Below, in pieces: positions 7,899 to 15,167 of a stretch of DNA of 33,363 nucleotides. The notes beneath the pieces are model-generated. The model worked only from the letters and a program-made list of their open reading frames with translations, ran no database searches and was not told where the DNA came from. The position numbers and the translations under genes are program-made. The DNA is from an uncultured Pelagibacteraceae bacterium (GTDB taxonomy: Bacteria > Pseudomonadota > Alphaproteobacteria > Pelagibacterales > Pelagibacteraceae). The DNA is taken from contig CACDVM010000009.1 of assembly GCA_902556265.1 (NCBI GenBank), positions 1 to 33,363 of the forward strand, written 5' to 3'. Positions within the stretch are counted from its first letter, which is position 1. The number at the start of each line of letters is the position of its first letter.

Positions 7899-8240
7899 CT
7901 AGAGTTTTTTCCAGTTTGTACTTTTTAAGAGTATATTTAAATCAAAAGAATTTTTTAATATTTTTCCATTCGTGTCTGCTATCAAATATTTAAGATTTTT
8001 ATTTTTTGGTTTGAAATTCTTGCATATTTTATAGAGTGCGTTTTCAGTTGCATTTTTAAATACACTAAAGCCAACTTGTTTACTTGATATACTTAACCCA
8101 TAATCTTTCCAAGAGCCTTCCGAAACCATTTTTGCATAAAGATCCAAGATTATTTTTAACTCATCTTTTTCAAAAAAATGTTTATCCTCTAGCTTTTTGT
8201 CATTAATATTATTTACTACTAATCTTAAATTATTATTCAT
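7899..8240 (-). CDS. DUF2794 family protein
   Basis: A 113-residue soluble protein of the DUF2794 family, a conserved alphaproteobacterial family of unknown function. Recognisable elements are FEKDELKIILDLYAKMVSEG (residues 24-43), SWKDYGLSI, the VGFSVFKNATENALYKI core and an end resembling KNSFDLNILLKS. No membrane segment or signal peptide is present. The start overlaps the yciB stop by eight bases, so the two are probably cotranscribed. The gene's presence supports the alphaproteobacterial assignment. Confidence 0.85.
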   Translation of the reverse strand: MNNNLRLVVNNINDKKLEDKHFFEKDELKIILDLYAKMVSEGSWKDYGLSISSKQVGFSVFKNATENALYKICKNFKPKNKNLKYLIADTNGKILKNSFDLNILLKSTNWKKL

Positions 8241-8784
8241 TTGTTTTATATTTGTTGATCAATCCTATTTGAAAACCTGTAAATATAAAAGTAATAGGCA
8301 ACAACCCCCACACTTTAAAATTTACCCAAAACTCTTCTGATTGAGTTCTCCAAACGAATTCATTTAATATTGCAAGACCAAAAAAGAAATAAATCCATCT
8401 TTTATTTAATATTTCCCAACCTTCGTTTGTTAAGGAAACTGATTTACCCATAAGCTTTTTAAGCACAGGTTCATTTGTAAAATATCTTCCAAATATTAAA
8501 GCTAGACCAAATAAAATATTTATAATGGTAGGTTTAATATAAATAAAAACTGGGTTATTAAAATAAATTGTTAATCCACCAAAAAAAGTAATTAAAACTC
8601 CACTTAACAAAGGAACTTTTGGTATTTTTTTTTCTAAAAACCACATGATAGCCAATGCTAATATTGTCGCAATTATAAATGGTGGAATTGCTATTTTTAA
8701 ATCTTTTCCACTATCGTAGTAGTAGTAAAAAAAAATTACTAATGGCCCAAAATCAGTAAGAAACTTTAAAAAAGATTTATTCAC
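8233..8784 (-). CDS. yciB: YciB/IspZ family inner membrane septation protein
   Basis: A 183-residue, five-to-six-helix inner-membrane protein of the YciB (septation protein A) family, linked in E. coli to cell-envelope integrity and interaction with division and elongation machinery. Diagnostic segments are FLTDFGPLVIFF at the start, the region around KIPKVPLLSGVLITFFGGLT, IYIKPTIINILFG, the WEILNKRWIYFF helix and NEFVWRTQSEEFWVNFKV near the C-terminus. Length and motif order are normal. It leads a two-gene unit with DUF2794 and is divergent from hspQ with 88 AT-rich bases between starts. Confidence 0.93.
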   Translation of the reverse strand: MNKSFLKFLTDFGPLVIFFYYYYDSGKDLKIAIPPFIIATILALAIMWFLEKKIPKVPLLSGVLITFFGGLTIYFNNPVFIYIKPTIINILFGLALIFGRYFTNEPVLKKLMGKSVSLTNEGWEILNKRWIYFFFGLAILNEFVWRTQSEEFWVNFKVWGLLPITFIFTGFQIGLINKYKTNE

Positions 8785-8872
8785 TTTAAAGATATTAACA
8801 TAAAAAATTTTTATACAAAAATTATAAATTTTTCTTATTGATTTTTATTTTTAAATACTCATACTAATTATA

Positions 8873-9193
8873 ATGCCAATTCAAAAAGCTAAATTTTCAA
8901 TAGGAGACATTGTAAAACACAAACACTTTGAGTTCAGAGGTGTGATTTATGATGTTGATTTTGAATTTAATAATTCCGAAGAATGGTATCAATCAATACC
9001 CAAAAATGTAAGACCTAGAAAAGATCAACCTTTTTATCATTTGCTAGCGGAAAATGATGAAATTACCTATGAAGCATATGTGTCAGAACAGAATTTATTG
9101 ATGGATGATTCTGATGAGCCCATAAAGCATCCCTTAATTGAAGAAATTTTTTCTGGAAAAAAGGGCTCTAGCTATTTTAAACTTTCTAACTAA
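8873..9193 (+). CDS. hspQ: Heat shock protein HspQ
   Basis: A 106-residue protein of the HspQ (YccV-like, hemimethylated DNA-binding) family. AKFSIGDIVKHKHFEFRGV at the N-terminus, the aromatic EEWYQSIP, RPRKDQPFYHLLAE and YVSEQNLL follow the family pattern closely. E. coli HspQ is an adaptor or specificity enhancer for the Lon protease; the same role is possible but not shown. An in-frame ATG at 8873 begins the family consensus. The 175 bases downstream hold the ccm promoter and leader rather than a clear terminator. Confidence 0.93.
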   Translation: MPIQKAKFSIGDIVKHKHFEFRGVIYDVDFEFNNSEEWYQSIPKNVRPRKDQPFYHLLAENDEITYEAYVSEQNLLMDDSDEPIKHPLIEEIFSGKKGSSYFKLSN

Positions 9194-9225
9194 AATCACT
9201 TTTTAAACACAATTAGTTCAAATCT

Positions 9226-9254
9226 TTGACACAGCAATTTATTAAACCTTTAAT
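9226..9254 (+). promoter_or_regulatory. Likely sigma70 promoter of the ccm operon
   Basis: A perfect -35 TTGACA (9226-9231) is followed after 17 bases by TTTAAT (9249-9254), five of six matches to the -10 consensus. The predicted start near 9261 would give a leader of roughly 108 bases before ccmC. This is the best promoter match I found in the window. Confidence 0.55.
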
Positions 9255-9257
9255 AAT

Positions 9258-9319
9258 TCTGATCAGGAGTGTCAATTTGAACCCCTTCGTTATTATCTCC
9301 CTCTACATTCTTGATCAGA
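9258..9319 (+). repeat. Inverted repeat in the ccmC leader
   Basis: TCTGATCA (9258-9265) and TGATCAGA (9312-9319) are exact inverted repeats of eight bases. GGAG at 9266-9269 can additionally pair with CTCC at 9297-9300 inside the arm. The left arm itself contains the palindrome CTGATCAG (9259-9266). It lies at or just after the predicted ccm transcription start, so it could be an operator pair (two GATCAG sites) or a weak RNA structure. The function is not known. Confidence 0.35.
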
Positions 9320-9368
9320 TAATTATTTCGTAATAAAACCCACAAACAAGAATAAATATAAATTATTA

Positions 9369-10076
9369 ATGTTTAAATATTTTGAACTAAACAAGATCTT
9401 TTTCATAACTTCTAAGGCACCAAAATACGTCTTATTGTTATTTATTATTGTTTTATCAATAGGTTTGACTGAAGCACTATTACTTTCTCCCGAAGATTAT
9501 AAACAAAGTCATTCAGTAAGAATTATGTATGTACATGTACCTGCAGCCTGGATCTCACTTGGAATTTTTTCAATAATAACTTTTTTATCTATATTTGGAT
9601 ATATTTTTAAAATTAGAAATTTTTTTTTAATATCAAAAAGTCTAGCGCCATCAGGTTTAGTTCTGAATATTGTGGCTTTGGTCACCGGATCAATTTGGGG
9701 AAAACCAACATGGGGAACATGGTGGGCCTGGGATGCGAGAATTACATCTATGTTAATTTTAGTTTTATTTTATGTCATTTATTTGGTTGCTTGGAGAATT
9801 TACGAGAATAAAGATAAAGTTTTCAAAATAACATTAATTATAACAATTTTAGGAATAGTGAATATTCCAATAATTAAGTATTCAGTAGATTGGTGGAACA
9901 CTTTACATCAACCAGCTTCAATTAATATTTTATCAAAATCATCAATACACGTTTCGATGCTTTTCCCTTTATTAATTATGACTGCGGCATTTGCTCTATT
10001 TTCTCTGTTAATTTTTTTAATGAAATATAATACAGAACTGATAAAGATTAAAAATAAAGGTTTAGACAGGTTATGA
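9369..10076 (+). CDS. ccmC: Heme exporter protein CcmC
   Basis: Inner-membrane heme-handling protein of System I cytochrome c maturation; it presents heme to CcmE on the periplasmic face. The tryptophan-rich WWD motif WGKPTWGTWWAWDAR is at residues 110-124, flanked by the external histidines expected to ligate heme: His56 in MYVHVPAAW and His180 in WWNTLHQP. There are six predicted helices and 235 residues, as usual. It heads ccmC-D-E-F-G-H; the CcmA/CcmB ABC transporter subunits are not in this window and must lie elsewhere if present. It overlaps ccmD by four bases (ATGA). Confidence 0.96.
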   Translation: MFKYFELNKIFFITSKAPKYVLLLFIIVLSIGLTEALLLSPEDYKQSHSVRIMYVHVPAAWISLGIFSIITFLSIFGYIFKIRNFFLISKSLAPSGLVLNIVALVTGSIWGKPTWGTWWAWDARITSMLILVLFYVIYLVAWRIYENKDKVFKITLIITILGIVNIPIIKYSVDWWNTLHQPASINILSKSSIHVSMLFPLLIMTAAFALFSLLIFLMKYNTELIKIKNKGLDRL

Positions 10077-10300
10077 TTAATGAAATGTTACTAATGAATG
10101 GATATGGACTATACGTCTGGTCTGCTTTTATATTTACTCTTTTTAGTTTTGCATCACTTTATGTTGTTATAAAAGCACAATACACAAAAGAAAAAAATAA
10201 ATTTATTGCTAAATTTGGAACTTTAAACCCTGAAAGAGCAGCATTTGCAAAGTCTCAAAGTATTAATAAAGAAATTTTATCAAACACGTCGAGCATTTAA
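10073..10300 (+). CDS. ccmD: Heme exporter protein CcmD
   Basis: A 75-residue single-pass membrane protein in the position expected for CcmD, which stabilises the CcmABC-holoCcmE complex. It begins with an N-terminal GYGLYVWSAFIFTL, matching the family's conserved Y-W-S motif, followed by one helix (about residues 14-34) and a charged cytoplasmic tail. The tail of about 40 residues is longer than that of many CcmD proteins. The ATGA overlap with ccmC implies coupling. Confidence 0.88.
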   Translation: MINEMLLMNGYGLYVWSAFIFTLFSFASLYVVIKAQYTKEKNKFIAKFGTLNPERAAFAKSQSINKEILSNTSSI

Positions 10301-10310
10301 GCTTTAAACC

Positions 10311-10730
10311 ATGTATGGTCGTAAAGTTAAACTAAGGTTTTTTTTTGTTTTGTTAATTTTAATTACTTTAATCTTAACAGTTTCTTTAATTTTAAAATCT
10401 TTAGAAGAAAATGTACTTTACTTTAAATCTCCAACAGAAATTAAAATTTTATCAAACATCAAAGAAAAGAAAATTAGAGTTGGAGGAATGGTTAAAATTA
10501 ACTCAATATCTATGAAACCGAAAGAAGTAAAATTTATTATTACTGATTTTAAGAACGAAATAAACATAGTTTATTCAGGAGTTGTCCCAAATCTTTTTGC
10601 TGAAGGAAAGGGTGTAGTTGCAGAGGGTTATTTGAAGGATAAAAATTTTTTTTTAGCCACTAAAATTTTAGCAAAACACGACGAAAATTATATGCCACCC
10701 GAAGTAAAAGCTGCATTGGAGGAGAAATAG
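10311..10730 (+). CDS. ccmE: Periplasmic heme chaperone CcmE
   Basis: Membrane-anchored heme chaperone that binds heme covalently through a histidine and hands it to CcmF/CcmH. The 139 residues comprise an N-terminal anchor (about 8-28), the YFKSPTEI and RVGGMVK segments of the OB-fold, and the heme site [10 protein letters not shown] with His123 as the covalent ligand and Tyr127 as the conserved tyrosine. It is therefore the usual H-type CcmE, not the C-type found in some archaea and sulfate reducers. It lies between ccmD and ccmF with short gaps. Confidence 0.96.
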   Translation: MYGRKVKLRFFFVLLILITLILTVSLILKSLEENVLYFKSPTEIKILSNIKEKKIRVGGMVKINSISMKPKEVKFIITDFKNEINIVYSGVVPNLFAEGKGVVAEGYLKDKNFFLATKILAKHDENYMPPEVKAALEEK

Positions 10731-10733
10731 GTT

Positions 10734-12611
10734 TTGGCTAGTTTGATTGGATATTACTCATTAATTTTTGGGTTTTGTACTTCTTTATTAATTATTTTGA
10801 TTTCAATCAAAAATTTTAAAAATACAAATGTTTTTAATACAAGAATTATTTCTTTAACTTTTTTACAATTTCTTTTTGTTGTAATAAGTTTTTTAGGTTT
10901 AATTTTATCATTTGTGAACTCAGATTTTAGCAATCAAACTGTTTTTAATCATTCACATACAACCAAGCCACTCTTTTATAAAATTTCAGGAACTTGGGGC
11001 AATCATGAGGGAAGCTTATTGCTTTGGTTATTAGTATTAACTTTGTTCATCTTTTTGTTTTTATTAAAGTCTAAAGAACAAATTAAAAAATATAGAGTTT
11101 TAACTCTATTATTTCAGCAGATAATTGTTATTGGTTTTTTTGTTTTTTTAATAAAATCATCAAATCCATTTAGCAATATTTTCCCTGTTCCAATTGAAGG
11201 CTTAGGTCTAAATCCAATTTTACAAGATCCTGCTTTAGCTATTCATCCTCCAATTTTATATTTAGGCTATGTAGGTTCTTCAATAATTTTTTCTTCATCA
11301 CTCGCTGCGACTTCTTTAAATAATATTTCTAAAGAATGGGCAAAGCATATTAAACCATGGGTTTTAATATCTTGGATTTTTTTGACTATAGGAATTTTAC
11401 TTGGATCAATCTGGGCATATTATGAATTAGGATGGGGTGGATTTTGGTTTTGGGATCCTGTTGAGAATGTTTCTTTGATGCCTTGGTTGGCATTAACAAC
11501 TCTTCTTCATTGTATTCTAGTTTTAGAAAAAAGATTAGTCTTAACTTCTTGGGTAATCATTTTATCAATATCAACATTTACATTAAGTATGAGTGGAACT
11601 TTTTTGGTAAGGTCAGGTATTTTAAATTCCGTACATACTTTTGCTAGTGATCCTGAAAGGGGCTTATTTATTTTAATTTTTTTATTTAGTTTAATATTTT
11701 TGTCTCTTTTTATTTTTTTTTCTTTTCATAAAGTTGAAAATCAAAATACAAAACATTTCTTTTGGCTTAGTAAAGAAACATCAATTTTAATCAATAATTG
11801 GTTTATGATGTATTTTCTCTCAGTAATTTTAATTGGCACTGTATATCCAATTTTTTTGGAAGTTTTATCTTCTGAAAAAATATCAGTTGGACCTCCTTTT
11901 TATAATAAACTGATTATTCCTTTTTTGATCCCATTTTTATTGGCAATGGCAATTGGACCAAAATTAAAATGGATAAAATCTGATTTGAGAGACAGATTAT
12001 ATTTAATCTTATTTTTGGTTATTTCACTTTTATTGTCAGGATTGATAGTTAATTCTTTAGATATTAGTTTTTTAACAAATACTATTTTAATTACAGCAGC
12101 GTTCTATTTATTTCTTATTTCGTTAAGAGATTTTTTTATGAATAAATTTGAAAATTTATCACAGAATGTAGCTCATTTTGGTTTCAGCTTATTAATTTTA
12201 AGTATTCTATTTAATAATATTTTTTCGACTGAAGTTATTACAAACTTAAAAATTGGCGAAACTTTTCATTCTGAAAAATTTAAGATAAATTTTGAAAAAA
12301 TAGAACAAAATGACAAACAAAATTTTAAATCACTCACAGGAAAATTTAATATAGAGGATCAAAATGGTGTCATTGATGTTTTGGAACCTGAATTAAGAAT
12401 TTATAATCAACCTAATATAGTCACGAGTGAAGCTGATATTAAAACAAATATGATCACTGATAAATTTATGACAATGAATCTGGTTCGAGATCAGGAATAT
12501 TTTAATATTAGATATCAAATAAAACCTTTCATGATATGGATTTGGATATCTGTATTATTAATTACTTTTGGCGGTATTATAAGTTTATTAAAAAAAAAAT
12601 ATGAAAACTAA
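10734..12611 (+). CDS. ccmF: Cytochrome c heme lyase subunit CcmF
   Basis: Large integral membrane subunit (625 residues, about 14-15 helices) that works with CcmH to attach heme to apocytochrome c. The WWD motif WGGFWFWDPVENVSLMPW is at residues 234-251. Family marks GTWGNHEGSLLLW (86-98) and LGLNPILQDPALAIHPP (157-173) bear conserved histidines, and SGTFLVRSGILNSVHTFA follows the WWD segment. I accept TTG 10734 as start, three bases after the ccmE stop, because the protein begins at the usual place relative to the first helix. It overlaps ccmG by eleven bases. Confidence 0.96.
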   Translation: MASLIGYYSLIFGFCTSLLIILISIKNFKNTNVFNTRIISLTFLQFLFVVISFLGLILSFVNSDFSNQTVFNHSHTTKPLFYKISGTWGNHEGSLLLWLLVLTLFIFLFLLKSKEQIKKYRVLTLLFQQIIVIGFFVFLIKSSNPFSNIFPVPIEGLGLNPILQDPALAIHPPILYLGYVGSSIIFSSSLAATSLNNISKEWAKHIKPWVLISWIFLTIGILLGSIWAYYELGWGGFWFWDPVENVSLMPWLALTTLLHCILVLEKRLVLTSWVIILSISTFTLSMSGTFLVRSGILNSVHTFASDPERGLFILIFLFSLIFLSLFIFFSFHKVENQNTKHFFWLSKETSILINNWFMMYFLSVILIGTVYPIFLEVLSSEKISVGPPFYNKLIIPFLIPFLLAMAIGPKLKWIKSDLRDRLYLILFLVISLLLSGLIVNSLDISFLTNTILITAAFYLFLISLRDFFMNKFENLSQNVAHFGFSLLILSILFNNIFSTEVITNLKIGETFHSEKFKINFEKIEQNDKQNFKSLTGKFNIEDQNGVIDVLEPELRIYNQPNIVTSEADIKTNMITDKFMTMNLVRDQEYFNIRYQIKPFMIWIWISVLLITFGGIISLLKKKYEN

Positions 12612-13119
12612 TTTTTTATCGAAAATTTTAATTGTTTTCTTTGGTGTTGTATTTTTTATTTTTTATAAAGGTTTGAATAATTCTAATATTTATGTTCCCA
12701 AGGTAAATATAGATAAAAACATTCCATCTTTTACTGCTAAAATTTTTAATTCTTCTACTAAAATTAAATCAGAAGAAATCTTTAATAATAATCAGTTTTA
12801 TTTGGTTAATATTTGGGCTTCTTGGTGCATTCCATGTAGAGAAGAGCATTCATTCTTACTGGATTTGAGTAAAAATAAAAATGTTATAATTATTGGTATC
12901 AATTATAAAGACAAAATTCAAAATGCAAAATTTTTTTTAGGTGAATTTAAAAATCCCTATAAAATTATTATAAGAGACACAGATGGTACAATTTCAATCG
13001 ATTGGGGAGCGTATGGTGTTCCCGAGACATTTTTAATTAGTAATAAAAAAATAATTAAAAGAATAACGGGACCAATTAATATTGACTCCTTTTCAGAAAT
13101 TAAAGAAATAATACAATGA
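12601..13119 (+). CDS. ccmG: Thiol:disulfide interchange protein CcmG (DsbE)
   Basis: A membrane-tethered thioredoxin-fold protein that keeps apocytochrome c and CcmH cysteines reduced. After an N-terminal anchor (about residues 6-23) the thioredoxin domain has the active site WASWCIPCREE with Cys76 and Cys79. YGVPETFLI holds the cis-proline, and the domain has a GIN-type strand and an acidic insertion typical of CcmG/DsbE. Length is 172 residues. It overlaps ccmF by eleven bases and ccmH by four. Confidence 0.94.
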   Translation: MKTNFLSKILIVFFGVVFFIFYKGLNNSNIYVPKVNIDKNIPSFTAKIFNSSTKIKSEEIFNNNQFYLVNIWASWCIPCREEHSFLLDLSKNKNVIIIGINYKDKIQNAKFFLGEFKNPYKIIIRDTDGTISIDWGAYGVPETFLISNKKIIKRITGPINIDSFSEIKEIIQ

Positions 13120-13481
13120 AGTTTTTAAAATATTTATTTATTATTTTTTTTTTATTTAGTTTTAATTATTCAAAAGCTGAGAATAACAATTTACAAAATA
13201 AAATTACAAAAAATTTAAGATGCTTAATTTGTCAAGGCCAATCTATTTATGACTCAGACTCTGAATTTGCCAATAGTATTAAAATACTAGTTGATCAAAA
13301 AATAAATGAAGGTCAAACTGAAAATCAAATTTATGAATATTTAAAAGATAAATATGGTGAATGGATACTTTATGATCCTAAATTTAGTAAAAATACCTAT
13401 TTTCTTTGGTTATTGCCCATATTGATATTTATCATAGGAGGTGCAATATTATCTAAATTATTTATTATAAAGAAAAGTTAA
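13116..13481 (+). CDS. ccmH: Cytochrome c maturation protein CcmH
   Basis: A 121-residue periplasmic, C-terminally anchored reductase component of the CcmFH heme lyase. A signal peptide (about residues 1-21) precedes LRCLICQGQS with the redox pair Cys36 and Cys39. Then come the three-helix bundle (IKILVDQKINEGQTENQIY), YGEWILYDP and a C-terminal helix around 96-116. It is the short CcmH form without the TPR domain (CcmI), and no ccmI follows, since the next gene is an outer-membrane protein. The apparent lack of CcmI in the cluster is worth noting. Confidence 0.95.
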   Translation: MKFLKYLFIIFFLFSFNYSKAENNNLQNKITKNLRCLICQGQSIYDSDSEFANSIKILVDQKINEGQTENQIYEYLKDKYGEWILYDPKFSKNTYFLWLLPILIFIIGGAILSKLFIIKKS

Positions 13482-13494
13482 ATATATATTATTC

Positions 13495-14004
13495 ATGAAA
13501 AAAAAAATATTAGTAATATTGGCATTTTTTTTATTTAGTTTTTCAGTTTTTGCTGAAGAATTAAAAGTCGAAAGTAATAATACTGAATTTAATGTTTACA
13601 CTGGAATGTTTGACTTTAGTGATGATGGTAAAAGAGCAACATTAATTGGTTTCCAACATCAAAATGAAGATTTAAATAGAGATACGTTTCTTGGAAATTT
13701 ATCTCCTATAACCGGAGCGATGATAACTGCTGATAATGCAACATATTTTTATACAGGTATACAAGCACAATATAAAATTGGAGCTTTAAATTTTACACCT
13801 AGTTTTACACCTGGTTATTATAATGAAGGTGATGGTAAAGATTTAGGGCATGTTTTAGAGTTTAAAAGTGAAGTTCAACTCTCATTAGAATTACCTAAAG
13901 ACAGTCAGTTTGGTTTTTCGTATAATCATTTATCTAATGCGAGTTTAGGAGATAAAAATCCTGGGGCAAATAGTTATATGTTTAATTTTCTAAAAAAGTT
14001 TTAA
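13495..14004 (+). CDS. PagL-like acyloxyacyl hydrolase / lipid A 3-O-deacylase family protein
   Basis: A 169-residue outer-membrane beta-barrel candidate: signal peptide with cleavage after VFA (residue 20), alternating beta-strand pattern, and a C-terminal phenylalanine as in outer-membrane proteins. Near the end, YNHLSNASLGDKNPGANS matches the PagL signature with His145 and Ser147, the pair that in PagL cleaves the 3-O acyl chain from lipid A. The position where PagL has its catalytic glutamate, twelve residues after the serine, is Asn159 if no gap intervenes, so activity is uncertain. It follows the ccm operon by only 13 bases and may be read through from it, but has no evident link to cytochrome maturation. 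Confidence 0.78.
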   Translation: MKKKILVILAFFLFSFSVFAEELKVESNNTEFNVYTGMFDFSDDGKRATLIGFQHQNEDLNRDTFLGNLSPITGAMITADNATYFYTGIQAQYKIGALNFTPSFTPGYYNEGDGKDLGHVLEFKSEVQLSLELPKDSQFGFSYNHLSNASLGDKNPGANSYMFNFLKKF

Positions 14005-14013
14005 CACGTTTTA

Positions 14014-15165
14014 ATGAACTTAAAAGATTGTCACAATTTTAGTGATTTTAGAAAACTAGCAAAAAAAAAATTACCTTCACCAATATTTCATTACATTGAT
14101 GGAGCTGCTGATGATGAAATTACATATCAAAGAAACACCAGTGCATTTGATGATGTTGATTTAGTTCCAAATGTTTTAAGAGGAGTTGAAAGTGTTGACT
14201 TATCAACCACAATATTTGGAAAAAAATTAGATTTACCTTTTTATTTAGCACCAACAGCGCTGCAAAGACTTTTTCACTATGACGGTGAAAGAGCTGTTGG
14301 AAGGGCAGCAAAAAAATTTAATACTATGTTTGGTGTGTCGGCACTGGCCACTGTAAGTGTTGAAGAAATTTCATCTATGATTGATACCCCAAAAATGTTT
14401 CAGTTTTATTTTCATAAAGATAGAGGGTTAAATGACTCATGCTTAGAAAGAGCAAAGGCAGCCAAGTTTGATGTCATGGCTTTAACTGTAGATACTATTA
14501 CTGGAGGAAATCGTGAGAGAGATTTAAGAACTGGTTTTACATCTCCTCCCAAACTAACTTTGGCTAGTCTATTTAGTTTTGCTACAAAACCGATGTGGGG
14601 AATAAATTATTTAACAAAAGGAAAGTTTGAATTACCTCATCTCCAAGATTATGTGCAAGAGGGTACTAGCACTAATACTTCAATTGGGAACTATTTTTCT
14701 ACAATGCTAGATCAATCTATGAATTGGAAAGACGCTGAAAAACTTTGTTCTCAATGGGGAGGTCATTTTGCTCTTAAAGGTGTAATGAGTGTTGAAGATG
14801 CAAAAAGAGCAGTTGATATCGGATGTACAGGTATAATGGTTTCAAATCATGGAGGAAGGCAGTTAGATGGATCAAGATCCCCTTTTGATCAACTTGCCGA
14901 AATAGTTGATGCAGTGGGTGATAAACTTGATGTGATTTGTGAGGGTGGAATTCATAGAGGAACGCATATGCTTAAAGCATTATCACTCGGAGCAAAAGCT
15001 TGTTCAGGTGGAAGATTATATCTCTATGCTTTAGCAGCAGGCGGACAGGCTGGTGTTGAAAGAGCAATAGAAAAATATAAGGATGAATTGGTGAGAGATA
15101 TGAAATTAATGGGATGTACAAAAATTAGTGATCTTAAAAGAGATAATTTAAGATTTAGAAGATAA
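14014..15165 (+). CDS. FMN-dependent alpha-hydroxy-acid oxidase/dehydrogenase, copy 1 (LldD/GOX family)
   Basis: A TIM-barrel flavoprotein that oxidises L-2-hydroxy acids to 2-oxo acids, 383 residues. Active-site residues of the family are present: Tyr27 (FHYIDG), Tyr132 (FYFHKD), Asp160 (LTVDT), Lys255 (ALKGV), and His279 and Arg282 in VSNHGGRQLDGSRSP. The FMN-phosphate motif, usually DGGxRRGTD, reads EGGIHRGTH here, with Asp-to-Glu and Arg-to-His changes that copy 2 lacks. It is a tandem duplicate of the next gene, two bases downstream, with identical residue numbering of the motifs. Substrate (lactate, glycolate, or a longer or aromatic hydroxy acid) cannot be told from sequence. Confidence 0.92.
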   Translation: MNLKDCHNFSDFRKLAKKKLPSPIFHYIDGAADDEITYQRNTSAFDDVDLVPNVLRGVESVDLSTTIFGKKLDLPFYLAPTALQRLFHYDGERAVGRAAKKFNTMFGVSALATVSVEEISSMIDTPKMFQFYFHKDRGLNDSCLERAKAAKFDVMALTVDTITGGNRERDLRTGFTSPPKLTLASLFSFATKPMWGINYLTKGKFELPHLQDYVQEGTSTNTSIGNYFSTMLDQSMNWKDAEKLCSQWGGHFALKGVMSVEDAKRAVDIGCTGIMVSNHGGRQLDGSRSPFDQLAEIVDAVGDKLDVICEGGIHRGTHMLKALSLGAKACSGGRLYLYALAAGGQAGVERAIEKYKDELVRDMKLMGCTKISDLKRDNLRFRR

Positions 15166-15167
15166 TA

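Noticed and set aside
14120..14311. Minus-strand ORF of 63 residues inside the first FMN oxidase gene
   Set aside because: It lies wholly inside a strongly conserved enzyme gene and has no start signal or recognisable content; the minus-strand ORFs within dctP and dctM are rejected for the same reason.
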